Notes: generated by a model not told the origin, from the sequence alone. 37,303 nucleotides of DNA from Peptostreptococcaceae bacterium (GCA_030532905.1 JAUNKE010000018.1:1-37303), one strand, 5' to 3'. Shown: positions 24,095 through 33,917, numbered from the stretch's first letter. Numbers and translations are program-made.

Positions 24095-25447
24095 TCAGCA
24101 GATTGAATCTGCAACCTCCTCCAATTTCATACCGCGCGAGCCTTTGATAATCACTGCGTCTTTCTCTTGAAGAATATCGTTGATTCGCGCCTTCGCCTGC
24201 TCATTATTCTCAAAATGATACAGACAGTCCTCGTTCATACCCGATTTTTTTGCACCCTCGACAATGTACTTCGCCATCTCGCCGATTGCTATCAGCACAT
24301 CGACGCGCCGATGTGCAAACTCGCCGACCTCAAAATGATATTGCGCGGAGCCTTCGCCAAGCTCGAGCATGTCCGCCAAAATTGCGACCTTGCGCTCACC
24401 GCTGACATAGTCCAAAGTCGAAAGCGCAGCCCGCATCGAATCGGGATTCGCATTGTAGCTGTCGTCGATGATGATTTTGTTGCCGATTTCACTTTTTTCC
24501 ATTCGATGCTTGGACGGCTGATACTTTTCCAAGCCCGCCGCCGATTTTTTCAAATCGAGTCCAAGCAATTTACAGACTCCGAGTGCACTGAGCGCATTCC
24601 CGACATTGTGCTCACCAATCGTCGGAAGAATAAGCTCCACTTCTTCATCCAGCACCTTTGCCGCAAGCTTCGTCTTTCCCGATACGAATTCCCAACGAAT
24701 CGGATGAATGTCATTGTGCTCGCCGAGTCCGAAAGTAAAGACCTCGGGCACGATGGTCTTCTTATCCAATGCCGCCAGCATATCATTATCGCCGTTGATG
24801 AGCAAAAAGTCGCGCTCATTCATGTAATTGGTAATTTCCATTTTTGCAAGACGGATATTCTCTCTGGTTTTCAAATTGAGAATATGCGCCGTTCCGACAT
24901 TGGTGATGACGGCGATATGAGGTCTTGCAATCTCCGCCAGATAGTCGATTTCGCCCAAATGATACATGCCCATCTCCAGCACACAACATTCATGCTCTTT
25001 GCTGAGATTGAGCACCGTCATCGGCAATCCGATTTCGCTGTTGAGATTTCCCTCATTGCGCAAAGTGTTTTTGCTTTCTGAAAGCGCAAAGTAAATCATA
25101 TCCTTGGTCGTCGTCTTGCCGGAGCTTCCGGTCACACCGACACAGGGAATATCATAACGCTTTTTGTAACCGATGGCAATATCCTTAAGCGCTTTGTAGC
25201 TGTCTTTTACAAGAATTCCTTTTGCAAAATCTCTTTCGACGATGGCGGCAATCGCACCGTTTTGGTAAGCCCCTTCAACAAATTGATGTCCGTCGAGCCG
25301 CTCTCCGCGCAGCGCGAGATACACCCAATTTTCGCCTTGGGTTCTGCTGTCGTTCGAAATAAAGGAAACTTTCGTTTCAGGCGCAAGTCCTTCGCCGATT
25401 TTCCCATTTGTAAAAGTTGACAAATCCTGTATTGTAATATTTTCCAT
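24095..25447 (-). CDS. murF: UDP-MurNAc-tripeptide:D-Ala-D-Ala ligase MurF
   Basis: MurF adds D-Ala-D-Ala to complete UDP-MurNAc-pentapeptide. The protein has 450 aa, standard. Mur ligase motifs: the ATP loop GVTGSSGKTTTKDMI, NLNSEIGLPMTVL, the metal/ATP glutamate in VLEMGMYHLGEI, the HxxN block GEHNVGNALSA and DDSYNANPDSM. The ending SRGMKLEEVADSI is typical. CGGAGTAAAGC precedes the ATG, directly after the PBP stop. The position between the PBP gene and mraY is classical. Confidence 0.98.
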   Translation of the reverse strand: MENITIQDLSTFTNGKIGEGLAPETKVSFISNDSRTQGENWVYLALRGERLDGHQFVEGAYQNGAIAAIVERDFAKGILVKDSYKALKDIAIGYKKRYDIPCVGVTGSSGKTTTKDMIYFALSESKNTLRNEGNLNSEIGLPMTVLNLSKEHECCVLEMGMYHLGEIDYLAEIARPHIAVITNVGTAHILNLKTRENIRLAKMEITNYMNERDFLLINGDNDMLAALDKKTIVPEVFTFGLGEHNDIHPIRWEFVSGKTKLAAKVLDEEVELILPTIGEHNVGNALSALGVCKLLGLDLKKSAAGLEKYQPSKHRMEKSEIGNKIIIDDSYNANPDSMRAALSTLDYVSGERKVAILADMLELGEGSAQYHFEVGEFAHRRVDVLIAIGEMAKYIVEGAKKSGMNEDCLYHFENNEQAKARINDILQEKDAVIIKGSRGMKLEEVADSIC

Positions 25448-25450
25448 GCT

Positions 25451-27622
25451 TTACTCCGCTAAATCCAAACTGATGATGGAGCCGACTTTGGCTTTTTGTC
25501 CCGCCTTCGGACTTTGTCCTTTGACGATTCCGACTCCGTTGAAGCTCGGCTTGAGTCCCAAAGCTTCCAAAATGATACTGGCTTCGTCCAAGGTCTTACC
25601 TGACAAATCCGGCACTTCCACTTCTTCATTATTGTTGCGTAAATATAAAATAATCTCCGAGCCCTGCGCAATCTTCTCGCCCGGTTTCGGGAAGCAATCC
25701 AATACGATTTGGTTGTCCTCCACCGGCACCGCCGTCGTAGCGGAGCGATATTTCAGATTTTTGGAATCGAGCAATTTGCTCGCTTCTTTGACGCTCAGAT
25801 TTCGAATTTCCGGAATCGTAATCTTTTGCTTTTCATATTCTTCTTCCGCACCGTCGGGATTGATGCCGAGATAGCGCAAAGAATATTCCATAATATTTTT
25901 CACGACCGGCGCCGCAATCGCTCCACCGTAAATCGTTCCCGAGCGCGGCTGATCCACAATCGTCATCACTACGAGCTGCGGGTCCTCCACCGGAACGATG
26001 CCGACAAAGGAGCCGATGTACGCTCCGCCGTATTTTCCGTTGATAGGCTTCTGCGCCGTTCCCGATTTTCCCGCCACGCGATAGCCGTCGATTTGCGCGC
26101 GCACCGCCGCCTGACCGACGGATTCCATAATGTCCATCACTTTGTTTGCGGTATCCGCGGAAATCGGATTTTTCACCACTTCAATCTCATGGCGTTTGAC
26201 GATTTCACCGTCCGCCGTTCGCATTTCTTTAATCAAAGTCGGACGGATGAGCTTTCCGTCATTGGCAATGACCGATGCCGCCGTCACCATCTGAATCGGC
26301 GTGACCGCAATTCCTTGTCCGAAAGATACATTGGCAAGCTCCACCGGTCGCAGATTCTGCTCGCTGTAGATGATGCCCGTCGCCTCTCCCGGAATCTCAA
26401 TGCCCGTTTTCTCTCCGAAACCGAAGGCATGAATATATTTCAAAAATTCGGGGCCGCCGATACGCTTGCCGACTTCGACAAAGACCGTATTGATGGATTC
26501 CACCGTCGCCTTTCGAAAATCCACTCGACCGTAAGGCACCGATGTCCAGTTCTTAATCGTTCGGTCGTGAACCACCACTGAGCCGCTGTCATAAAAAGCT
26601 TCGTCACTGCGCACCAGATTTTTCTCCAGTGCGGTCGCCGCCGTGATCACCTTGAAGGTCGAGCCCGGCTCATACACATTGTTGACCGCGGGATTACGCC
26701 ACATATTGCTGATGACCACTGAGCGCTCTTCCTGCGTCTTGGCATTCCCGTATTGTCTTTTCAACTCGTCGAATAAAATAGTATGCGGGTCATTCGGATT
26801 GAAGTCCGGCTTGGATGCCATCGCCAAAATCTCCCCCGTCTTCGGATTCATGACAATCGAAGTAACCGATACGGCATTGTTGTCAATCAAAGCCTGATTG
26901 GTCGCCTTCTCGACATAGCGCTGAATGACCTCGTCGATTGTCAGCGTTACTTCATAGCCGTCGATGGGCTCGTTGAAACGAATTTCGGAGTCCGGCACCG
27001 CTCGATTCGCACCGTCACGAAGAACGATTCGTCGTCCGTACACGCCGCGCAACTCTTTATCCAAATAAGATTCAATGCCCGAGAGTCCGTGGTTGTCTTT
27101 GGATACATGACCTAAGATATGTGAGGCAAACTGACCGTAAGGATAGTCCCGATGCGAGTTGGATTCAAAGTAAACGCCCTTGAGCCCCTTGTCGCCGATT
27201 TTCATTTCCTTCATCTCATCGACTTTCTCCTGCGGAACATTTTTGGCGATGCCGAATCGCTTCTTGTCGCTGTTGAATTCTTTCATAAATACTTCAGTGT
27301 CGATGCCGAGCACTTTGTTCAGAATCTCCGCATTGACCTTGGCATTTTCTTCATTTTCAACATACAGTTTTTCAACCCATACATCATGTGTACGAATGCT
27401 GACCGCAAGCACTTTCCCGTTACGGTCGGTAATCGTTCCGCGCTTCGGCATGATGATTTCGTTTTTTTGTTGCTGCAAAATCGCCTTGTCCGTATATTTT
27501 TCCGGATGTAAAATTTGCAGATTGCCCAACCGAAAAATCAGTCCGACAACCAAAAGAATATAGACGAAACTCGCAATTTTTATTCGCTTGACGGCGAGTT
27601 TTTTGAACTTCTCTCCTGCCAC
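25451..27622 (-). CDS. Class B penicillin-binding protein with PASTA domains (FtsI/SpoVD type)
   Basis: This transpeptidase cross-links septal (or, in spore formers, cortex) peptidoglycan. The protein has 723 aa. An N-terminal membrane helix (about 14-33) leads to the PBP dimerisation domain (about 55-215) and the transpeptidase domain with STFK (321-324), SIN (376-378) and KSGTA (519-523). Two PASTA domains end the protein (about 600-665 and 668-723). All catalytic motifs look intact. The start is GTG at 27622, with GAGGTGTATT before it. It lies 9 nt after ftsL. The PASTA tail resembles SpoVD or PBP2x, and I cannot say whether the host sporulates. Confidence 0.95.
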   Translation of the reverse strand: MAGEKFKKLAVKRIKIASFVYILLVVGLIFRLGNLQILHPEKYTDKAILQQQKNEIIMPKRGTITDRNGKVLAVSIRTHDVWVEKLYVENEENAKVNAEILNKVLGIDTEVFMKEFNSDKKRFGIAKNVPQEKVDEMKEMKIGDKGLKGVYFESNSHRDYPYGQFASHILGHVSKDNHGLSGIESYLDKELRGVYGRRIVLRDGANRAVPDSEIRFNEPIDGYEVTLTIDEVIQRYVEKATNQALIDNNAVSVTSIVMNPKTGEILAMASKPDFNPNDPHTILFDELKRQYGNAKTQEERSVVISNMWRNPAVNNVYEPGSTFKVITAATALEKNLVRSDEAFYDSGSVVVHDRTIKNWTSVPYGRVDFRKATVESINTVFVEVGKRIGGPEFLKYIHAFGFGEKTGIEIPGEATGIIYSEQNLRPVELANVSFGQGIAVTPIQMVTAASVIANDGKLIRPTLIKEMRTADGEIVKRHEIEVVKNPISADTANKVMDIMESVGQAAVRAQIDGYRVAGKSGTAQKPINGKYGGAYIGSFVGIVPVEDPQLVVMTIVDQPRSGTIYGGAIAAPVVKNIMEYSLRYLGINPDGAEEEYEKQKITIPEIRNLSVKEASKLLDSKNLKYRSATTAVPVEDNQIVLDCFPKPGEKIAQGSEIILYLRNNNEEVEVPDLSGKTLDEASIILEALGLKPSFNGVGIVKGQSPKAGQKAKVGSIISLDLAE

Positions 27623-27631
27623 AATACACCT

Positions 27632-28165
27632 CTAATCCAAATTTATATAGATTGTCTGCTCCTTCGTCGGATAAACCATTCCCAATTTATATCTTGCAAG
27701 ATTTTCAATCGTCTCGCTTTTGTAGGCGGCTTCCTTTTCGGTGTTGAGCTCCTTGACAATCTCTTTCTTTCTGTCCAATTCCTTGTCCAAGTCGTTGATT
27801 TCAAACTGAATCATATCAATTTTCGCATTGAGATTGATCATCAAAATGATTTCGCCGATGATGATGCCGAGCAACATCAATTTGCCGAGCAGCTTCCCGA
27901 AAAAAAGCGCCGAATCCGCCAGCGATGTCATTTTTTCTTTTCTCGCCCTCGCTCGCTCTTCCTTCAAACGCGCTTTCTCCAGTTTGCGCTCTTTCTTAAT
28001 TTGCTCTTTGTCAATCTTCTTTTTTTGTTTACGACTCGGCTCCGATGGTTGCACCGCTCTTTTTTTCGGCCTCGTTCGCTTTTCAGGCGTCTTTTCTCGA
28101 CTTCTTTCATTCGCCTGAGCACGACTTTTTTTGTAATCGGAATAAGAATTAAAATTATCGTTCAT
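27632..28165 (-). CDS. ftsL: FtsL-like septum protein with a long basic N-terminus
   Basis: The protein has 177 aa. The first 80 residues are extremely rich in Lys, Arg and Glu (KKKIDKEQIKKERKLEKARL) and probably form a charged helix or disordered cytoplasmic tail. One transmembrane helix (about 95-117) and a leucine-zipper-like coiled coil (about 118-150) follow, then the LARYKLGMVYPTKEQTIYI end typical of FtsL/DivIC. Assignment comes from layout and position between rsmH and the PBP gene. The basic tail is longer than in Bacillus FtsL. GAGGATATGAT precedes the ATG. Confidence 0.85.
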   Translation of the reverse strand: MNDNFNSYSDYKKSRAQANERSREKTPEKRTRPKKRAVQPSEPSRKQKKKIDKEQIKKERKLEKARLKEERARARKEKMTSLADSALFFGKLLGKLMLLGIIIGEIILMINLNAKIDMIQFEINDLDKELDRKKEIVKELNTEKEAAYKSETIENLARYKLGMVYPTKEQTIYINLD

Positions 28166-28166
28166 A

Positions 28167-29099
28167 TCATATCCTCATTGCACATCGTAGCTTTGCACTT
28201 CGGGAGCGCGGATTTTCTTCCAGCTCCTCCTTGCCGGCAACGATCGGTTTTTTATTTACCAATTTGGCTATTTTTTCTTTGTGACAGACACAGACCGGAA
28301 ACTCCGGCGGACAAATGCAGTCCGTCGATAAATCTTTGAAGCAGTTTTTGACAATCCGATCCTCTAAAGAATGGAAGGTGATAATTGCCGCCACCGCCCC
28401 TTTATTCATCATTGCAAATGCATCCCGAATCGTCTTCTCAATCACATCGAGTTCTCCGTTGACCTCGATGCGTATCGCTTGAAAAGTTCGCTTGGCGGGA
28501 TGCAGATTTTCATCGCGCGCCGCCTTGGGCACCGCCGCCTTGATAATATCCACCAGCTCGCCGGTCGTCTCAATCGGTTTTTGCGCTCTTTTCTCCACGA
28601 TGAATTCAGCGATGCGCTTATGCCAATTCTCTTCTCCGTAATCTTTGATGATGCGCGAAAGTTCCTCCGCCGAATACGAATTGATTACATCGTATGCGCT
28701 GAAATCCTGCATCGCATTCATCCGCATATCCAGCGGCGCATCATGCATATAGGAAAAACCGCGCTCGGCATTGTCCAACTGATAGGATGACACGCCTAAG
28801 TCCAACAGCAATCCGTCGATTTTCTCCACGCCGATTTTCTCCAGCTCCAATCTCAGATTTTCAAAATTGGAATGAATCAAAATCATGCTGTCCATGTAGG
28901 CTTCGAGAACTTTCTTCGCATGCTCAATCGCCTCGATGTCCTGATCGAAGGCAATCAGCTTTCCGCCGTCGAGCCTTTTGACAATCTCCAAAGAATGTCC
29001 CGCTCCGCCGAGCGTTCCATCGACATAGATGCCGTCGGGTTTGATATTCAAATTCTCTATACATTCATCCGGCAATACGGATTTATGCTCAAATTCCAT
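28167..29099 (-). CDS. rsmH: 16S rRNA m4C1402 methyltransferase RsmH
   Basis: RsmH methylates C1402 of 16S rRNA using S-adenosylmethionine. The protein has 310 aa from the ATG at 29099 ([12 protein letters not shown]), which matches the family N-terminus; an upstream ATG (29126) would add nine residues. Motifs: the SAM loop [51 protein letters not shown], a CxC cluster [12 protein letters not shown] and the ending RSRSAKLR. It lies directly after lgt, with the lgt TGA 1 nt before the start. mraZ, often upstream, is not present. Confidence 0.97.
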   Translation of the reverse strand: MEFEHKSVLPDECIENLNIKPDGIYVDGTLGGAGHSLEIVKRLDGGKLIAFDQDIEAIEHAKKVLEAYMDSMILIHSNFENLRLELEKIGVEKIDGLLLDLGVSSYQLDNAERGFSYMHDAPLDMRMNAMQDFSAYDVINSYSAEELSRIIKDYGEENWHKRIAEFIVEKRAQKPIETTGELVDIIKAAVPKAARDENLHPAKRTFQAIRIEVNGELDVIEKTIRDAFAMMNKGAVAAIITFHSLEDRIVKNCFKDLSTDCICPPEFPVCVCHKEKIAKLVNKKPIVAGKEELEENPRSRSAKLRCAMRI

Positions 29100-29100
29100 T

Positions 29101-29922
29101 TCATTTTCCGCCTTTTGATTTTTCATTTTTGCTCTCGCTCAGCTGTTTTGCAAAACTGTAATTGCTGCGTCCTTTGCCGATGCCGAGATAAGCGGGGCCA
29201 ACGCCCTTGTCTTTGCGAATCAAAATCACCAAAATCCCCAAAACAATCATCACGATGCTTACAATCTGCGCCGCGCGAAGATTGCCGAGCATCAGCGAAT
29301 CCGTACGCAGACCCTCGATGAAGAATCTGCCGAGCGAATATAAAATCATATAATGCGCGGTAATTTGACCGTCGTAATCCTTGTTCTGACTTTTTCTATA
29401 TAGAAGCGCACAAATCAGCACATCCCAAATCGATTCATACAAAAAGGTCGGATGTACTTTCATCCCGTTGACCGTAATCGCCCAAGGCAGAGTCGTCTCT
29501 CTGCCGAAAGCTTCCTGATTGATGAAATTTCCCCATCGTCCGATGCCCTGAGCCAATGCCAAAAAAGGCGCAATCGTATCCATCGCCTTGATGACATTCA
29601 TCTTTTTGGATTTCGCCACGAGTACACCGCCGAGCACACCGCCGATTAAGCCGCCGTGAATCGCAAGCCCGCCCAGGCGGATATTGACCATTTCCCAAAT
29701 GCTCGAATAGCTCGAAAGATTGAAAAGCACATAGTAAGCTCTTGCAAAAATTATCGCCGTCGGCAACGCAACGATGCTGATGTCCAAAAAATCATCTTCC
29801 ACAAAGCCTTGCTTCTTTCCGCTCTTCATCGACAGCATCACCGCCAACACCATGGCGCAGGTGATGATAATTCCATACCATTGAACTTCCAGTCCGAAAA
29901 TTGTAAATGCCGTTGCGTTCAT
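29101..29922 (-). CDS. lgt: Prolipoprotein diacylglyceryl transferase
   Basis: Lgt moves diacylglycerol onto the lipobox cysteine of prelipoproteins in the membrane. The protein has 273 aa with about seven transmembrane helices. The signature [13 protein letters not shown] is intact, preceded by the HGGLIGG block containing the conserved His. The C-terminus ends in a charged tail ([12 protein letters not shown]). It starts 2 nt after the M16 peptidase gene and ends at rsmH, so it is part of the same long transcript. Placing lgt directly before rsmH is not the common Bacillus order. Confidence 0.97.
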   Translation of the reverse strand: MNATAFTIFGLEVQWYGIIITCAMVLAVMLSMKSGKKQGFVEDDFLDISIVALPTAIIFARAYYVLFNLSSYSSIWEMVNIRLGGLAIHGGLIGGVLGGVLVAKSKKMNVIKAMDTIAPFLALAQGIGRWGNFINQEAFGRETTLPWAITVNGMKVHPTFLYESIWDVLICALLYRKSQNKDYDGQITAHYMILYSLGRFFIEGLRTDSLMLGNLRAAQIVSIVMIVLGILVILIRKDKGVGPAYLGIGKGRSNYSFAKQLSESKNEKSKGGK

Positions 29923-29924
29923 CT

Positions 29925-31214
29925 TTACCTACTCTCTATCGGATTCACGATGGAAATCACTTCCATCTCCTCATCAAAATGTTCCTGCAATCTTTTGTTC
30001 ACATCTTCCAAAGTCACCGAACGGATGGCTTCATAGATGTCAAATGAATGAATATCGGAAAAATAATAATTCAAAAAAGAATTGGCGACGCCTTCAATCG
30101 AGTCGAATCCGCGCACGAAACTTCCGAGCTTCGCCTTTTTAATACGCTCAAAAACTTCTTTGTCAATCCCGTTGCGCTTCGCTTCTTCGATACATTCTCT
30201 GATTTTTTGATGCACTTTGTCAATCTCTCTGGACTCGCCTGAAATAATACTGTATCCGTGGTCATTGTGCGCATTGTATTCACAGTTCAGCGCTTCAAAA
30301 ATCAGCTGATTCTCATAAAGATACTCATTCAAATCGCTTCCCTTGCGGAACAGACAGCTCATAATGATGTCCGTTTCCACATTCTTTTTAAGCAATGGCG
30401 CGCCGCCGATTTCTCCATACCAACGATCCTTGTGGCCGATGGAAAACATCGGAATCGACACTTCCATCTCATTGACAACTCGTTTTTCCGCGACACGATT
30501 GGGCTCCTCCACCGTCAAGCGCTCGATTTTCTTGCCCTGCATATAATCCGGCATCGGCACTTTTTTTATCGTTTCAAGAATCTCATCCCAATCCAAGTCG
30601 CCAATCACGAACATCGCCATATTCGACGGCGAATAAAATGCCCGATAGCATTCATAGAGTTCTTCCTTCGTAATGCGATTGATGGTCTCCACCGTTCCGG
30701 CGATATCGATTCGGTTCGGATGGTTGACATACATGGCTTTCAGCGTGTTGAAAAACAATCGCCAATCGCTGTTATCGTCATACATTTTAATTTCCTGACC
30801 GATGATGCCCTGCTCTTTTTTTACATTCTCATCCGTAAAATGCGGCTGGCTCACATAGGAAACCAAATGCTCCAGCGCTTCATAAAAATTATCCGTCGTC
30901 GAAAACAGATAGGATGTGATGTTGAAATTCGTGTATGCATTCGCATTCGCCCCGAATTGCGCAAACACCCCGAAAGCATCGCTCTCGTCGGGCTGCTCGA
31001 ACATCTTATGCTCCAAAAAATGCGCTATCCCGTGGTTGAGATGAATCGTTCTGCCGTCCGCCGTCACGAAAGACAAATCATTGGAGCCGTAGTTGGTTGA
31101 TAAAACCGCAAACTTTTTGGTAAAGCCTTTTTTCGGCATGTAAAACACATCCAAATTATTCTCCAGTTTTGTATATAAAATTTCTTCTCCGAACAGAGAT
31201 TTGTTATTGTTCAT
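29925..31214 (-). CDS. M16-family zinc peptidase (YfmH type)
   Basis: The protein has 429 aa and contains the inverted zinc motif H65-F-L-E68-H69, with a downstream acidic ligand expected around GQEIKMYDD (about residue 140). It is therefore the catalytic half of an M16 pair. The second half carries the usual VFVIGDLDWDEIL-type and FVRGFDSIEGVANSFL blocks. It overlaps its non-catalytic partner gene by 11 nt; the ATG has GAGGTGACGG before it. YfmF/YfmH-type pairs are widespread in Firmicutes, and their substrates are largely unknown. It is cytoplasmic by sequence, with no signal peptide. Confidence 0.92.
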   Translation of the reverse strand: MNNNKSLFGEEILYTKLENNLDVFYMPKKGFTKKFAVLSTNYGSNDLSFVTADGRTIHLNHGIAHFLEHKMFEQPDESDAFGVFAQFGANANAYTNFNITSYLFSTTDNFYEALEHLVSYVSQPHFTDENVKKEQGIIGQEIKMYDDNSDWRLFFNTLKAMYVNHPNRIDIAGTVETINRITKEELYECYRAFYSPSNMAMFVIGDLDWDEILETIKKVPMPDYMQGKKIERLTVEEPNRVAEKRVVNEMEVSIPMFSIGHKDRWYGEIGGAPLLKKNVETDIIMSCLFRKGSDLNEYLYENQLIFEALNCEYNAHNDHGYSIISGESREIDKVHQKIRECIEEAKRNGIDKEVFERIKKAKLGSFVRGFDSIEGVANSFLNYYFSDIHSFDIYEAIRSVTLEDVNKRLQEHFDEEMEVISIVNPIESR

Positions 31215-32481
31215 CCGTCACCTCGTCATTTGTCAAAAAGTAAATCGTATCGAGCTTTAGTTTCTGCGCTGCGGACACCACCTGCTCAATCGTCACATTC
31301 ATCACCCGCTCCATTACCGACTCCGGCGTTCTGTTCACGCCCTGCAATTTGAGAGAATAAATATAGTCCGAAATTCCCCAAATCGAATCGCTGACCGAGC
31401 GGATTCCGTTCACTAAATACATTTTGGCATGAGCAAGCTCCGTTTCGCTGATTTTTCCGCTCTTCATATCATCCACTTCGGCAAAAATCAGTTTTTTCGC
31501 ACGCTCAAAATCCGTCACCTCAATGCCGGCGCGGATAAAGAGCAACGACTTGAGCGGCTCCATGCCCGAGCCGATGGAATAGCTGAGCGAATGTTTTTCA
31601 CGAACATTCATAAACAGCTTGGAGCTCACGCCGCCTCCCAGGATGACATTGTAAACCATCATCGGAATATAAAGCTCATCTTCCACCGCAATATTCGTAC
31701 GATAGCCCAAAGCGATTTTGCCCTGCACCACATTCATCTTTTCAATCACTTCCCGTACTTCCGACGGCTCTTTGTAAATTTCTTCGCGCGAAAGCTTGTG
31801 CATATCGCCGCGAAGCGCGGTAATTTTTTCCTGAATCATGCGAGCGACCGTTTCCTTGTCCACATTTCCCGCTAGCGAAAAATCAATCTCCGACTCCGCA
31901 ATCACCTTTTGATAATGCGCATACAGATTTTTTTCATCAATCTGCTCAAGATCCTGTGCATAGCCGTCTTCCGAAATGCTGAACGGCTCATCCTGACACA
32001 TCGCCTGAACCATTCGCTCCATCGCATAGGAGCCTTTGTTGTTCATCTTCGCCAAAATCGCCTCGCCAAGAATCTCCTTCTCGATTTTGACAATCGACGG
32101 CTTGAACGCACCGTTTTCTATATAAGGGTCAAATACCATTTCCAGCAAAATCGTGATAACGCGCTCGGCAATCTTCTCGTCCAAATACTTTTCATCGGTA
32201 TAGGCGAGCTTAAAGCTGAGAATTTGTTTTTCTCCGACCTTGCTCACATTCACGCCGACGGAACTTCCGTATAAAGCCTGCAATTCTTTGACAATCGACG
32301 ATTGCGTCGGCAAATTTCGGCTGCCCGCACGCAACACATACGGAATCAGCGAGTTCATCGTCGCCTCCGATTTTGACAAAGGTCTTTTGATATACAGTGA
32401 TATCAGATTGGTTTTGTACTGCGTCGCCGGAATCGTAATGATATTCACGCCGTTTAATATTTCTTCTGTGGTTGTTTTCAA
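31204..32481 (-). CDS. M16-family non-catalytic partner (YfmF type)
   Basis: The protein has 425 aa with the M16 fold (SLIPYVLRAGSRNLP, LQALYGSSVGVNVSK, ALGYRTNI, VNGIRSVSDSIWGIS) but no HxxEH zinc motif, so it is likely the inactive partner that forms the substrate chamber with the next gene. I place the start at TTG 32481 because GGAGG lies 5 nt upstream; a TTG four codons earlier (32493) covers that site. It is the first gene of the M16-lgt-dcw run, with a possible promoter near 32739-32767. Confidence 0.88.
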   Translation of the reverse strand: MKTTTEEILNGVNIITIPATQYKTNLISLYIKRPLSKSEATMNSLIPYVLRAGSRNLPTQSSIVKELQALYGSSVGVNVSKVGEKQILSFKLAYTDEKYLDEKIAERVITILLEMVFDPYIENGAFKPSIVKIEKEILGEAILAKMNNKGSYAMERMVQAMCQDEPFSISEDGYAQDLEQIDEKNLYAHYQKVIAESEIDFSLAGNVDKETVARMIQEKITALRGDMHKLSREEIYKEPSEVREVIEKMNVVQGKIALGYRTNIAVEDELYIPMMVYNVILGGGVSSKLFMNVREKHSLSYSIGSGMEPLKSLLFIRAGIEVTDFERAKKLIFAEVDDMKSGKISETELAHAKMYLVNGIRSVSDSIWGISDYIYSLKLQGVNRTPESVMERVMNVTIEQVVSAAQKLKLDTIYFLTNDEVTDEQ

Positions 32482-32514
32482 ATTTTCCTCCAATTCGTTG
32501 CACTCTTTTGTTTT

Positions 32515-32700
32515 TGTATTTCAAGTTTTAGATTTTTATTTTAGAATCCCGATTCGAATTTCAATGCTTCAATCTGAATTTTCCATTTCAGTTTTTCGAT
32601 TTCGAATTGCGGATTTCTTTTTCAAATTTTGATCTCGGATTTCGAATCGCAAATTTTTCAATGTCGAATGTCAAATCTTAAATTTCACCACTTTGTTTTG
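32515..32700. repeat. AT-rich low-complexity spacer with degenerate repeated words
   Basis: The spacer is made of drifting copies of words such as TTTCGATTTCGAATT, AAATTTTTCAATGTC, TTTTAGATTTTTATTTTAG and CATTTTTCGATT. The same words occur at about 1420-1460 and 1640-1760. No coding frame is convincing on either strand. Confidence 0.45.
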
Positions 32701-32738
32701 ATTTTCATTTTTCGATTTGCCCATTCCTTCAACTTATA

Positions 32739-32767
32739 ATTGTACCATAAAAGCCCGTAGAATAATA
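32739..32767 (-). promoter_or_regulatory. Possible promoter for the M16-lgt-dcw operon
   Basis: TACAAT (32739-32744) is preceded by 17 bp and TATTAT (32762-32767) on the minus strand. The -10 is good, the -35 poor. It is the only candidate I see between the CPBP-gene terminator and the first M16 gene, and it implies a leader of about 250 nt across the low-complexity spacer. Confidence 0.3.
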
Positions 32768-32787
32768 GACTTCCAATGAAAAAGAAC

Positions 32788-32817
32788 AAAAAAAGCTTGA
32801 CGAGATAAGCGCCAAGC
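32788..32817 (-). terminator. Terminator after the CPBP protease gene
   Basis: Minus strand GCTTGGCG-CTTATCT-CGTCAAGC (8-bp stem with one G·T) is followed by seven U. It lies about 90 nt past the stop codon and separates this gene from the dcw operon. Confidence 0.85.
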
Positions 32818-32907
32818 AAAATTTTTGAAAATGCATCCGAATTTATTTCATTTTTTTCCACCTGTCAGGCAATTTCTGTTCAACACAAAGATAACGAATG
32901 AAGATTT

Positions 32908-33765
32908 TTACCCTTGCGCTTTGTCCGAAATATTTTTCTTAAGAATTATTACATACCAAATAATCCCTCCGAGCATCATTGCCGTTACCAAATAACTCGC
33001 CTCAAATCCGTACAATCCTCCATTAAGAAAAATTCGATTCTCAACAATTCCGGTCTCTAAAAGCGATGTCGGCATCTTAAATCCACTGACTGTAACCCCA
33101 AGCACTCCGCCGAGAATAAAATTCCAACCGGAATGAAGCCCGCTGATAATCCAAATATTTTCATGATAGTAGAACATGAGGCTGAGCAGCACAGCCATTA
33201 AAAAAGTATTCACCGTGCTGATGAAGGATGCATTCGAATTGGATGTATGCCCGAGAGCAAACCAGACGGAATTGATAATAATCGCCGAAATCACACCCCA
33301 CTTTACGGATATCTGTGTAAAAATCAAACCTCTGAGCAGGAATTCTTCCATAAAGCCCTGTACGGTAAAGCCGACAAACAGAAGTAAAAATAATAAAATA
33401 TTAAAATTCGAATTAAAATCGAATCGAACTCCACCGAACAACCAATTGATTCCCCAAATGAGCAATAGAGAAATCGCGCCTATCAGCCATCCCAGAAAGA
33501 GATTTTTCAATACATTTTGATTCTGCATACCCAATGATTTCAACGAGCGCTTGCCAACCCTCATTACGAACAACAAAAGTATCGAGGTGGTAATCACACA
33601 AGCGCCGAGCAATGATAAAATTCTATCCGTTGTGACAAAACGCATCATTATCATTTGACCGGCGACAAAGCTGAGCAAATAAATTACATAGTATAAAATC
33701 AAAAGTCCCCACGGCATTTTTAAAGTTTTTGCCTCACGAATAATCTGATTATCTTTTAAAGTCAA
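32908..33765 (-). CDS. CPBP-family intramembrane metalloprotease
   Basis: The protein has 285 aa with about eight hydrophobic helices. The CPBP (Abi/CAAX protease) motifs are present: EEFLLRG (Glu-Glu-x3-Arg), WFALGH with the conserved His, and GLHSGWNFILGG with the second His. Substrates are unknown; in Firmicutes such proteins are often linked to bacteriocin self-immunity or peptide processing. I place the start at TTG 33765, 5 nt after GGAGG; the TTG at 33777 overlaps that site. It has its own extended -10 promoter and terminator, so it is monocistronic. Confidence 0.88.
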   Translation of the reverse strand: MTLKDNQIIREAKTLKMPWGLLILYYVIYLLSFVAGQMIMMRFVTTDRILSLLGACVITTSILLLFVMRVGKRSLKSLGMQNQNVLKNLFLGWLIGAISLLLIWGINWLFGGVRFDFNSNFNILLFLLLFVGFTVQGFMEEFLLRGLIFTQISVKWGVISAIIINSVWFALGHTSNSNASFISTVNTFLMAVLLSLMFYYHENIWIISGLHSGWNFILGGVLGVTVSGFKMPTSLLETGIVENRIFLNGGLYGFEASYLVTAMMLGGIIWYVIILKKNISDKAQG

Positions 33766-33856
33766 AACATCCTCCAATCGTCACACTTTCAGTTTATGAT
33801 GAGTCACAAGCCGATTCAAAATCGTCATCTTCATCCATTTTTCCAAAATACTACAC

Positions 33857-33885
33857 ATTATAGCATATTCATATACGAAATTCAA
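33857..33885 (-). promoter_or_regulatory. Promoter of the CPBP protease gene
   Basis: Minus strand TTGAAT (33880-33885), 17 bp, TATAAT (33857-33862), with TGC just before the -10 (extended -10). The predicted leader is about 85 nt. The operator-like palindrome of the merR promoter is not found here. Confidence 0.75.
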
Positions 33886-33917
33886 TCAATGCGCGTTGCG
33901 CCGACATAATTGACATG

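Noticed and set aside
24167..25081. 304-codon plus-strand frame
   Set aside because: Antisense to murF, and His/Arg/Phe-rich as expected for a shadow frame.
30258..31100. 280-codon plus-strand frame
   Set aside because: Antisense to the M16 peptidase gene; no start signals.
32515..32700. CRISPR-like array in the repetitive spacer
   Set aside because: Repeat words vary in length and sequence, and there are no constant spacers or nearby cas genes.
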